This document shows, piece after piece, positions 1-6,492 of a DNA stretch of 6,492 nucleotides (positions within the stretch are counted from its first letter, which is position 1; the number at the start of each line of letters is the position of its first letter). Origin of the DNA: Actinomycetes bacterium (GTDB lineage Bacteria; Actinomycetota; Actinomycetes; Mycobacteriales; Mycobacteriaceae); the NCBI GenBank assembly GCA_023460175.1, contig JAEWRC010000098.1, positions 1 through 6,492 on the forward strand, given 5' to 3'. Under the pieces are notes generated by a model. That model searched no databases, was not told where the DNA came from, and saw nothing but the letters and a program-made list of their open reading frames with translations. The position numbers were made by a program, and so were the translations under genes.

Positions 1-505
1 GGCCCACGGTGATCAGCGTGGCCCGCCGGCCGGCGTCCGGCTCGTCGCGGTCCGCCCCGGGCGCGCGCTCGAAAAGTCGGATCAGGAACCGCAGGGTCAG
101 CACCCCGCACAGCGCGCCCAGGACGGCGGGCGCGGCATCGAGTGCCGTGCTGCCCGGCCGGGACAGCACGGCGGCGCCGCCGAGCACACCCGCGAGCGCG
201 ATGAGCAGACTGCCGACCGGGCGCCGCCGCGTCTCCAGCGAGCCGGCGATCGCGGCCACGGTCGCGATCACCACGAGCACCGCGACCGACAAGAAGAGCT
301 TGCCGCCGCCGCCCAGGGTCTGCAGCAACCAATCCCGGATCGCGTCCGGCGTCAGATCGACGACGCTCGCGCCGACCGCCGTGCGGGCGTCAGCCGTCGC
401 GCCCCGGGGAATGGCGGCCAGTTGGGCCACACCCAGCGCGACGGCGGCGGCGGCCACCCCGCCGAGCATCGGCAGATTCGACGGCGGGGTAGCAGGGTCG
501 GCCAC
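1..505 (-). CDS. N-terminal part of a membrane-anchored sulfite-oxidase-like molybdopterin oxidoreductase (partial)
   Basis: Only the first about 168 codons are present; the gene runs off the left edge. The visible protein is hydrophobic and Ala/Val/Leu rich, with about four predicted membrane helices: one near the N-terminus after the residues LPMLGG, one around KLFLSVAVLVVIATVAAIAG, one around GSLLIALAGVLGGAAVL, and one around AVLGALCGVLTLRFLIRL. A hydrophilic Asp/Arg segment follows, then an Arg-Arg pair before a new hydrophobic stretch (RRATLITVG), resembling a twin-arginine-like segment. This layout matches the actinobacterial proteins in which a multi-helix N-terminus precedes a periplasmic-side molybdenum-cofactor domain of the sulfite oxidase/YedY type. 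The catalytic domain is outside the window, so the enzymatic call is an inference from the membrane part. The start is uncertain: GTG at 505 has GAGG 3 nt upstream, TTG at 514 has a weak GGGA, and ATG at 469 has no ribosome-binding site. It diverges from the tetR gene and shares its operator region. Confidence 0.65.
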   Translation of the reverse strand, partial: MADPATPPSNLPMLGGVAAAAVALGVAQLAAIPRGATADARTAVGASVVDLTPDAIRDWLLQTLGGGGKLFLSVAVLVVIATVAAIAGSLETRRRPVGSLLIALAGVLGGAAVLSRPGSTALDAAPAVLGALCGVLTLRFLIRLFERAPGADRDEPDAGRRATLITVG

Positions 506-551
506 CGTCCTCAAAGTAGTCCCGCCGCCGGGATCCGGGGCCGTGTTACCG

Positions 552-587
552 TCGTAGTGACCAAAGAATCTATTCTGGTCACTACGA
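552..587. promoter_or_regulatory. Probable TetR-family operator: perfect 12-bp inverted repeat
   Basis: The arms TCGTAGTGACCA (552-563) and TGGTCACTACGA (576-587) are exact reverse complements separated by 12 bp. A second small palindrome, AGAAT-CT-ATTCT (565-576), is nested between them, one base off the outer centre. The site lies in the gap between the divergent oxidoreductase gene and the tetR gene, and its right arm touches the Shine-Dalgarno sequence of tetR. TetR proteins bind as dimers to inverted repeats placed like this, so autorepression is the natural reading. Control of the minus-strand gene is possible because the same interval must hold its promoter. Confidence 0.8.
567..576. 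promoter_or_regulatory. Candidate overlapping -10 hexamers of the divergent promoters
   Basis: TATTCT (571-576, plus strand) fits the actinobacterial TANNNT -10 pattern and would start transcription near 583, just ahead of the tetR Shine-Dalgarno. TAGATT (572-567, minus strand) fits the same pattern and would give a leader of about 55 nt for the oxidoreductase gene. Both lie in the spacer of the inverted repeat, so a bound repressor would cover both. No convincing -35 box is visible for either. Confidence 0.3.
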
Positions 588-599
588 AAGGATGGCGCC

Positions 600-1283
600 A
601 TGCCCCGGCCCCGGATTCCCGACCGGCGGGAGCGGCTGCTGGCCGCGGCGCGTGAGCTGGCGCTGGACAACGGCTGGCCGGCCACCACCGTGTCCGACAT
701 CGCCGCCCGCGCCGGCGTCGGCAAGGGCGCCATCTACCTCGAATTCCCCGACAAGGCGGCCATCCTGGCGGCCGTGCTGAACCGCGGCATGCGGGGGCTG
801 ACCGCCGATGTCCATCGCCGGGTGCGCGCCGCGACCGGGGTGATCGACCTGCCCACGGTCTACCGGTTCGGGGTCGAGGCGCTGCTCGGCGATCCGCTGA
901 TGCGCGCGCTGCACCTCGGGGACGAGGCCGTCCTGGGCGACCACGTCCGCTCCGTGACCGACGATCGTTATCAGCAGCGGTTCGACTGGCTGATCGAGTA
1001 CATCGCGGCGCTGCAGGACGCCGGCGTGATCGACCCCGAGGTCGCGACGGAGCCGCTGGTGCGCATGCTCAGCGTCTTCACCATCGGCCTGTTGAACGCG
1101 CCGGGCGCCCTCGGGGCCGCCACCGACGATCAGCTGCGCGAGACCGTCGGGCTGTTCGCGGATCTCGTCGGCCGGGGTCTGGCCGGCCAGACGCCGCCGG
1201 ATGCCGCTGCCGCCCGGCGCGCGCAACTGGCCCTGCTCGACCACCTCGATGCCCAACTCGACCGTCTGGAGGAAACCCCGTGA
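600..1283 (+). CDS. TetR/AcrR-family transcriptional regulator
   Basis: A 227-residue protein, of normal length for TetR regulators. Residues about 8-56 form the DNA-binding domain: a first helix (RRERLLAAARELALDNG), then TTVSDIAARAGVGKGAIYLEF, the typical helix-turn-helix with the family's GVGKGAIYLEFPDKAAIL ending. Residues about 60-227 are a helical ligand-binding and dimerisation domain whose sequence does not reveal the ligand. ATG at 600 is chosen because AAAGGA (587-592) lies 7 nt upstream and the N-terminal length fits the family; ATG at 592 is in another frame. The stop codon overlaps the GTG start of the alpha/beta hydrolase by 4 bp (GTGA), so the two are probably translationally coupled. 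The perfect inverted repeat directly upstream suggests autorepression. The ligand may be a substrate or product of the neighbouring hydrolase, which is inference. Confidence 0.92.
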   Translation: MPRPRIPDRRERLLAAARELALDNGWPATTVSDIAARAGVGKGAIYLEFPDKAAILAAVLNRGMRGLTADVHRRVRAATGVIDLPTVYRFGVEALLGDPLMRALHLGDEAVLGDHVRSVTDDRYQQRFDWLIEYIAALQDAGVIDPEVATEPLVRMLSVFTIGLLNAPGALGAATDDQLRETVGLFADLVGRGLAGQTPPDAAAARRAQLALLDHLDAQLDRLEETP

Positions 1284-2152
1284 GCCCCGACTTCGACAGC
1301 TACACGGACCTGACCGTCTGCGGCGGACCCGTTCGCCTCTACCGCGCCGGTGACACCGGACCGCCCCTGCTCCTGCTGCACGGGGCCATGCTCGACACCG
1401 GGCAGGGGGTGTGGCGCGACGTCGTCGGCCCCCTCGCCGCCGACTATCGGGTCCACGTCATCGATCTGCCGCGACACGGCGGCAGCCGGCCGTGGAAGGG
1501 CCTGCTCGACGACGCGTTCTATCGCCGCTTCCTGCTCGAACTCCTCGACCGGCTCGAGCTGCCCCGGGTCGCGCTGCTGGGCCTGTCCATGGGTGGCGGC
1601 GTGGCCATCGGTTTCGCGCTGGACCATCCCGATCGCGTCAGCGCCCTGGTGCCGATCGGGCCCGGCGGCGTCGGCCGCAAGCGTCCCTACCAGTTCCTCA
1701 CCTGGGCGACGATGCGCGTGCCGGGTCTGCTGCGCCTGTGCAGTTGGATCCTGGCGCGCTTCCCCGGCTACCTGCGCTCGTCGATGTCGACCCAGTTGAC
1801 TGCCGGGACCGCCACCCCGGGCTTCGACGACATCATCGCGCTCGCGGTCGCCGAGGCCCGCGCCAAGAACCGGTACGGGGAGAAGGCGCTCGATGATTGG
1901 CAGATCGAGTCCTACGGTCCTCGCGCCATGCGCCTGGACCACACTCCCGAACTGCACCGGCTGCGGGTGCCGACGCTGTGGTTGCGGGGCGCCAACGATC
2001 AGCTGGTCGGCGACGCGGAGATCGCTGCCGCCCACGCGGCGACGCCCGATTCCCGGTGCGTCACGATCGCCGACGCCGGCCACATCGTCACCTATGACCA
2101 GCCCGCGGAATTCAGCGCTTTGGTCCGCGAGTTCCTGGCCGAGGTGCTCTAG
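1280..2152 (+). CDS. Alpha/beta-fold hydrolase
   Basis: A 290-residue single-domain alpha/beta hydrolase, cytosolic as there is no signal peptide. The visible elements in order are the oxyanion-hole LLLLHG strand-turn (residues 30-35), the IDLPRHGGS loop (61-69), the nucleophile elbow GLSMGG with Ser103, the acid residue in LRGAND (Asp240) and the catalytic histidine in DAGH (His268). The triad is therefore complete and the enzyme should be active. The cap region (about 130-215) contains a hydrophobic, Arg-containing stretch (WATMRVPGLLRLCSWILARF), which may favour a lipophilic ester or similar substrate; the substrate cannot be told from sequence. Start: GTG at 1280, with GGAGGA at 1268-1273 and 6-nt spacing, overlapping the tetR stop. 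It is the second gene of the tetR operon and is followed by a palindrome at 2170-2215 that may end transcription. Confidence 0.9.
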   Translation: MSPDFDSYTDLTVCGGPVRLYRAGDTGPPLLLLHGAMLDTGQGVWRDVVGPLAADYRVHVIDLPRHGGSRPWKGLLDDAFYRRFLLELLDRLELPRVALLGLSMGGGVAIGFALDHPDRVSALVPIGPGGVGRKRPYQFLTWATMRVPGLLRLCSWILARFPGYLRSSMSTQLTAGTATPGFDDIIALAVAEARAKNRYGEKALDDWQIESYGPRAMRLDHTPELHRLRVPTLWLRGANDQLVGDAEIAAAHAATPDSRCVTIADAGHIVTYDQPAEFSALVREFLAEVL

Positions 2153-2169
2153 GGGGCTCGGTCATCCTC

Positions 2170-2215
2170 TACGCCGAGGTCTCTGGTCAGCGGGCGGCTG
2201 GGATCCTCTGCGTAA
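2170..2215. repeat. 46-nt palindromic element, left copy (possible terminator)
   Basis: Arms TACGCCGAGG (2170-2179) and CCTCTGCGTA (2205-2214) pair with one mismatch; within the 25-nt interior CAGC and GCTG (2188-2191, 2197-2200) can form a second short stem. It lies 17 nt after the hydrolase stop codon and could act as a terminator, though no T-tract follows. The same arms recur at identical spacing at 3226-3271, about 32 of 46 positions matching without gaps, so this looks like one member of a small palindromic repeat family. Confidence 0.55.
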
Positions 2216-2220
2216 ACGGG

Positions 2221-2229
2221 TTATCCACA
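2221..2229 (+). promoter_or_regulatory. Perfect DnaA-box sequence TTATCCACA in a gene leader
   Basis: TTATCCACA matches the consensus DnaA box exactly. It is a single copy 52 nt before the GTG start of the AbiEi-like gene, not a cluster as at an origin. A role in DnaA-linked expression or as a target motif for the protein is possible but not shown; a chance match is also possible, although less likely in such GC-rich DNA. Confidence 0.4.
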
Positions 2230-2281
2230 GATCGTCGCGGGGCACTGGCGACCCACCACCTGCTTCGTCAGGATCGAACGC

Positions 2282-3217
2282 GTGGACATCGACGAGGTTC
2301 TACTCCTGCAGCACGGAATGATCTCGCGTCGACAGGTACTCGGCGCGGGCCTGTCCGACCACGACATTCGTCGAATGCTGCGGCGCCGGCAGTGGGCGCG
2401 CGTCCACGACGGCGTGTACATCGATCACACCGGCCCGCTGACCTGGCGGCAACGGGCCTGGGCCGCGGTGCTGTACGCCGCGCCGGCCGCACTGTGCCTG
2501 GACTCGGCGCTGTCGGAACAGGGCGCGCTGATCCACGTCGCCGTCGACCGCGGGCGCGCGATGCTCGTCGAGCCGCCAGGTGTCCGGATCCACCATCTGG
2601 CGCGTCTGGGCGAGCGGACGCTCTGGAATGTCGGTCCACCGCGGCTGCGCCTGGAGGAAGCCGTGCTCCACCTGGCGTGTGAGGCAGCCACGGAGTTCGA
2701 TGCGATCGCGGTGTTGGCCAACGCTTGTCAGTCCCGACGCACCACCGCGACCCGACTGCTGGCTGCCCTGGACGCCCGCCTTCGGGTACCGCGCCGGCGC
2801 TGGTTGCGCGCCGTGCTCGTCGATATCGCCGAGGGCAGCTGTTCCGTCCTCGAACGGGCCTATCTGCAGCGGGTGGAGCGGGCCCACGGCCTACCCCGGG
2901 CGGTCCGGCAACGCCGTGCGGCCGCCGCGGCGAAGGTGAGCTACCGCGACGCCGAGTACGGCCAACGCCTGATCGTCGAACTGGACGGCCGCCTCTTCCA
3001 CGATTCGGCGACCGCGCGGAACCGCGATTTCGAGCGCGATCTCGATGCCGCGATCGACGGCCGCTCCACCGTCCGACTCAGCTATCAGCAGGTGCTCGAC
3101 CGCCCGTGCCAGACAGCCGCCAAGATCGCGCAACTGATAACGCGCCTCGGCATCGCGGTGGACGGCCGCGCCTGCGGGCCCGGGTGTGCGTTCGACCGCC
3201 TCGACCTCGCAGCCTGA
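2282..3217 (+). CDS. AbiEi-type antitoxin-like domain fused to a DUF559/Vsr-like nuclease-fold domain
   Basis: A 311-residue basic protein. Residues about 4-50 (LLLQHGMISRRQVLGAGLS, then RRMLRRRQWARVHDGVYI) match the winged-helix domain of type IV AbiEi-family antitoxins. After a middle region, SCSVLERAYLQRVERAHGLP (186-205) leads into a C-terminal domain with IVELDGRLFH (231-240) and RDFERDLDAAI (248-258), followed by VRLSYQQV. This is the pattern of DUF559/Vsr-like proteins with the PD-(D/E)XK fold; Glu233, Asp235 and His240 are the candidate active-site residues. Start: GTG at 2282 with AGGA (2270-2273) 8 nt upstream. No AbiEii nucleotidyltransferase toxin lies next to it; such orphan fusions are common in actinobacteria and of unproven function. 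It is flanked on both sides by related palindromes, and its leader carries a DnaA-box sequence. DNA binding is likely from the domains; cleavage is inference. Confidence 0.82.
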   Translation: MDIDEVLLLQHGMISRRQVLGAGLSDHDIRRMLRRRQWARVHDGVYIDHTGPLTWRQRAWAAVLYAAPAALCLDSALSEQGALIHVAVDRGRAMLVEPPGVRIHHLARLGERTLWNVGPPRLRLEEAVLHLACEAATEFDAIAVLANACQSRRTTATRLLAALDARLRVPRRRWLRAVLVDIAEGSCSVLERAYLQRVERAHGLPRAVRQRRAAAAAKVSYRDAEYGQRLIVELDGRLFHDSATARNRDFERDLDAAIDGRSTVRLSYQQVLDRPCQTAAKIAQLITRLGIAVDGRACGPGCAFDRLDLAA

Positions 3218-3222
3218 CGACG

Positions 3223-3273
3223 GCTTATGCCGAGGACCGCAGGCACCAGGTGACTGCGGTCCTCGGCGTAAGC
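3223..3273. repeat. Perfect 20-bp hairpin, right copy of the palindromic element; probable terminator
   Basis: The arms GCTTATGCCGAGGACCGCAG (3223-3242) and CTGCGGTCCTCGGCGTAAGC (3254-3273) pair over all 20 positions, with one G-U pair at 3228/3268. The 11-nt loop itself contains CACC-a-GGTG. It begins 5 nt after the stop codon of the AbiEi-like gene, so a factor-independent terminator without T-tract is the simplest role. Its core 3226-3271 matches the element at 2170-2215 in arm sequence and length. It ends 29 nt before the start of the next gene, so it could also act as a leader structure of that gene. Confidence 0.75.
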
Positions 3274-3302
3274 GACGCGGAGGCCATGGCAGAGTCAGCG
3301 GC

Positions 3303-4361
3303 ATGGACGACCTGCCGGTGTACTCGCTGCTGGACGCTCCCGAGCACGGGCAGGATTTCAGCACGCTGCGGATTGCATTGTCCGCCAATGAAACAGAACC
3401 GTATGGGTTCGCCGCGGGCGAGCAGGTGGCGGTCGTGGCCAGGCACAACGTCAGCCTCGCCTCGCTCGTCGAGGGAATCGCATGTACCCATCACCGCATC
3501 GAGATCCACACCCCGCCGGTGCGCACCGGGCTACTCACCATCAGGGTGACGCCGAAGGTCCCGCCGCACGCCTGGCAACACCTCGCAGTGGTGCCGGTGC
3601 GGGCATGCCACGAGTTCCTGGCGCATCACCCCGATCGGGCGGCGATGACCGTCCCGGTGCGGCGTCAGGAACCGGGGCGGCGCAAGGTGCGCTACCGCCC
3701 CATGCGCCCGGCCGGTGCGTCCGGGCCGGCGCCCGTGCGCGCGCCACAACCGGTGTCCAAACCGGCAGGTCCTGGCCTGTGGACTCGACTGCGCGACTTT
3801 TTGAGTGTCCCGACCCCTGCCCCGGCCCCGGCGCCACCGACCGGGGCCGGCGTCGCCGAATTGCTGTGGCAGGCCGCGCTCGACGAGCACAATCGCGTCC
3901 TGACCGCCTACCTGGCCTACGAGATGGATCCCGAACTTGTCCTGCTCTACCCGGGGGTCACCGACGTGACCGTCCCGGCCGCCGCTGCCTATCACGACGC
4001 GGCGGCGCGCGCCGGTGCGCTGCGCACCGAACATGGCCCGTCCGGGGTCGACCACGCCGAGCGCTATCACGGTGCGGTGGCGGAGTTGGCTCGGCTGTGG
4101 CGGGACTGCGAGGAGACCGGGCGTCGGCTCGGGCACTCGCATCTGTCCGAGCAACAGGGTGCTGACCTGGGCAAGGCGGTGAAGCTGATCCGGCACGCCC
4201 GCGCATCGCAAACCGATTTCGAACGGGCCAGCTATCTGGACCGGGCACAGTCGCTGATCAGCGGCTTTCTGGCGGAGGCGCCGCTGCGGGTGAGTCCGGC
4301 CGCGCGGGCCCAGCTGGAGAATCTGACGGCAGCGCCCGCGCTGACTCGCGGCAATTCCTGA
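3303..4361 (+). CDS. Protein of unknown function: N-terminal domain, Pro-rich linker, helical C-terminal domain
   Basis: A 352-residue protein that I cannot assign to a characterised family. Residues 1-120 look like a compact mixed, mostly beta domain (for example EQVAVVARHNV and HRIEIHTPP, LLTIRVTPK). Residues about 121-181 are a basic, Pro/Ala-rich linker (RRQEPGRRKVRYRPMRP, later PAPAPAP), interrupted by the amphipathic segment GLWTRLRDFL (158-167). Residues about 183-340 are mainly helical, with Trp189, the segment YLAYEMDPELVLLYPGVTDV (203-222) and later charged helices that could be coiled coil. There is no signal peptide or membrane helix, so it is probably cytosolic. ATG at 3303 is chosen because the conserved-looking protein begins there; the open frame extends upstream only through the hairpin. 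The ribosome-binding site is weak (AGAG around 3291-3294). It precedes dnaK in the same direction, but the HAIR promoter between them argues against a shared operon under stress. Confidence 0.75.
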   Translation: MDDLPVYSLLDAPEHGQDFSTLRIALSANETEPYGFAAGEQVAVVARHNVSLASLVEGIACTHHRIEIHTPPVRTGLLTIRVTPKVPPHAWQHLAVVPVRACHEFLAHHPDRAAMTVPVRRQEPGRRKVRYRPMRPAGASGPAPVRAPQPVSKPAGPGLWTRLRDFLSVPTPAPAPAPPTGAGVAELLWQAALDEHNRVLTAYLAYEMDPELVLLYPGVTDVTVPAAAAYHDAAARAGALRTEHGPSGVDHAERYHGAVAELARLWRDCEETGRRLGHSHLSEQQGADLGKAVKLIRHARASQTDFERASYLDRAQSLISGFLAEAPLRVSPAARAQLENLTAAPALTRGNS

Positions 4362-4376
4362 CCGTCGTCCACCCCG

Positions 4377-4391
4377 CGGGAACAAATCCCG
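4377..4391. terminator. Weak hairpin between the unknown gene and dnaK
   Basis: CGGGA (4377-4381) and TCCCG (4387-4391) form a 5-bp stem with a 5-nt loop, 15 nt after the stop codon. There is no T-tract. It is the only obvious hairpin in the gap before the dnaK regulatory region and is short enough to be chance. Confidence 0.25.
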
Positions 4392-4419
4392 AACCCCCGC
4401 CGTTGGGCCTACTGACAAA

Positions 4420-4440
4420 CTTGAGCGAATCAGACTCAAC
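4420..4440. promoter_or_regulatory. HAIR site 1 (HspR operator) upstream of dnaK
   Basis: CTTGAGC, 7 bp, ACTCAAC matches the HspR-associated inverted repeat consensus CTTGAGT-N7-ACTCAAG at 12 of 14 positions, with exact spacing. In Streptomyces and mycobacteria HspR, with DnaK as co-repressor, binds HAIR sites at the dnaK operon and releases on heat shock. The hspR gene itself is not in the window; it usually lies at the end of this operon. Confidence 0.85.
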
Positions 4441-4450
4441 TCTGAGTTGA
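4436..4450. promoter_or_regulatory. 15-bp palindrome overlapping HAIR site 1
   Basis: TCAACTC-t-GAGTTGA is a perfect inverted repeat with a one-base centre. It shares its left arm with the right half of HAIR site 1, and its right arm overlaps TTGACA (4447-4452), a consensus -35. It could be an alternative pairing of HspR half-sites or a separate operator; no known regulator motif is assigned. Confidence 0.4.
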
Positions 4451-4474
4451 CAGCAGACGGTCGATGAGAGCAGT

Positions 4475-4495
4475 CTTGAGCGAGGTTCACTCAGA
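4475..4495. promoter_or_regulatory. HAIR site 2 (HspR operator), degenerate right half
   Basis: CTTGAGC, 7 bp, ACTCAGA matches the HAIR consensus at 11 of 14 positions with exact spacing: left half 6 of 7, right half 5 of 7. It lies 55 bp downstream of site 1, 17 bp before the Shine-Dalgarno of dnaK. Multiple HAIR sites at dnaK promoters are known in actinobacteria. Confidence 0.7.
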
Positions 4496-4512
4496 TCCTA
4501 TTGAAGCTATAC

Positions 4513-4518
4513 AGGAGG
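4513..4518 (+). promoter_or_regulatory. Strong Shine-Dalgarno that fixes the dnaK start
   Basis: AGGAGG is 8 nt ahead of ATG 4527. An in-frame ATG at 4464 would add 21 residues, but it would translate through HAIR site 2 and has no ribosome-binding site, so the downstream start is the real one. Confidence 0.93.
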
Positions 4519-4526
4519 CAGTAACT

Positions 4527-6376
<1,850 letters not shown>

Positions 6377-6380
<4 letters not shown>

Positions 6381-6492
6381 GTCAGAACGATTCGCACGAG
6401 CCGGTGACCGTCACCGACAAACGGCGCATCGATCCCGACACCGGTGAGGTTCGCGAGGCGACCGCCCCCCCCCCCCCCCCCGGGGCGGGGCC
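6377..6492 (+). CDS. grpE: Nucleotide-exchange factor GrpE, N-terminus only (partial)
   Basis: The GTG at 6377 overlaps the dnaK stop codon by 4 bp (GTGA) and opens a frame that starts MSQNDSHEPVTVTDKRRIDP and continues DTGEVREAT, the recognisable disordered N-terminus of actinobacterial GrpE. Only 38 complete codons are present and the conserved coiled-coil and beta domains lie beyond the window. GrpE drives ADP release from DnaK, which fits its place directly after dnaK; the overlap suggests coupled translation, helped by CCAGGAG (6365-6371) at the end of dnaK. From 6465 the frame reads through a C homopolymer giving a Pro run, probably a sequencing or assembly artefact, so residues after about 30 should not be trusted. 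Confidence 0.9.
6465..6481. repeat. 17-C homopolymer near the window end, probably an assembly artefact
   Basis: Seventeen consecutive C residues are followed by GGGGCGGGGCC and the sequence then stops. No other homopolymer of this size is in the window. It falls in the low-complexity N-terminal part of grpE, an operon expected to be intact. Read failure at a GC-rich contig end explains it better than biology. Confidence 0.8.

Larger units (their letters stand above)
4420..4512 (+). promoter_or_regulatory. dnaK heat-shock promoter region
   Basis: The interval holds the two HAIR sites and candidate -35 boxes: TTGAGC in each HAIR (4421-4426 and 4476-4481) and a consensus TTGACA at 4447-4452. 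None has a convincing TANNNT -10 at 16-18 bp: TATTGA (4499-4504) lies 17 bp after the second TTGAGC but lacks the final T, and CCTATT (4497-4502) is only 15 bp away. The existence of a promoter here is well supported by context; its exact position is not. Confidence 0.55.

Noticed and set aside
9..557. Open frame of 182 codons on the plus strand
   Set aside because: It is low-complexity Ser/Ala/Pro/Arg sequence lying opposite the minus-strand membrane protein, whose helices and twin-arginine-like segment are far more protein-like.
582..2083. Overlapping minus-strand frames opposite tetR and the hydrolase
   Set aside because: They mirror well-supported plus-strand genes and have the His/Gln/Gly/Arg-rich composition of shadow frames.
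2221..2229. Replication origin, because of the DnaA box
   Set aside because: Only one box is visible, with no AT-rich unwinding region, no box cluster and no dnaA or dnaN nearby.
3186..3302. Upstream extension of the unknown gene to the ATG at 3186
   Set aside because: It would overlap the end of the AbiEi-like gene and encode the arms of the hairpin; the extra residues are Arg/Gly-rich and shadow-like.
3531..4490. Open frame of 319 codons antisense to the unknown gene and the dnaK promoter
   Set aside because: No recognisable motif, Arg/Gly-rich composition, no ribosome-binding site, and it crosses the HAIR sites.
4464..4526. In-frame 21-residue extension of DnaK
   Set aside because: It has no Shine-Dalgarno, overlaps HAIR site 2, and DnaK proteins begin at the MARAVGIDLG position.

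Overview
High-GC actinobacterial chromosomal DNA, most likely from Mycobacteriales and plausibly Nocardia or a close relative. The placement rests on the DnaK and GrpE sequences, on HAIR-type operators for the HspR repressor in front of dnaK, on GTG starts joined to the upstream stop codon by 4-bp overlaps (GTGA), and on the AbiEi/DUF559-type gene common in this group. The genus is inferred from similarity by eye. The window breaks inside a gene at both ends, and its right end runs into a 17-C homopolymer, so it looks like a complete short contig of a draft assembly.

Left part (1-2152). A minus-strand gene cut by the window edge encodes the membrane N-terminus of a probable sulfite-oxidase-like molybdopterin oxidoreductase. 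It diverges from a two-gene plus-strand operon: a TetR-family regulator and an alpha/beta hydrolase, overlapping by 4 bp. The gap between the divergent genes contains a perfect inverted repeat, two 12-bp arms 12 bp apart, almost certainly the operator of the TetR protein. It probably controls its own operon and may control the divergent gene too.

Middle part (2153-4361). A gene for an AbiEi-type winged-helix domain fused to a DUF559/Vsr-like nuclease fold stands alone, without a recognisable toxin partner. It is bracketed by two related 46-nt palindromic elements with the same arm sequence and the same arm-to-arm spacing; a perfect DnaA-box sequence lies in its leader. A gene of unknown function follows (352 aa: N-terminal domain, Pro-rich linker, helical C-terminal domain).

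Right part (4362-6492). This is the start of the dnaK heat-shock operon: two HAIR sites with a nested 15-bp palindrome, a strong Shine-Dalgarno sequence, complete dnaK (617 aa), then the first 38 codons of grpE overlapping dnaK by 4 bp. DnaK and GrpE act together as chaperone and nucleotide-exchange factor; the rest of the usual operon (dnaJ, hspR) would lie beyond the window.

Most of the window is ordinary. The items most worth a second look are the matched palindromes around the AbiEi-like gene, the TetR operator and its divergon, and the unknown gene before dnaK.
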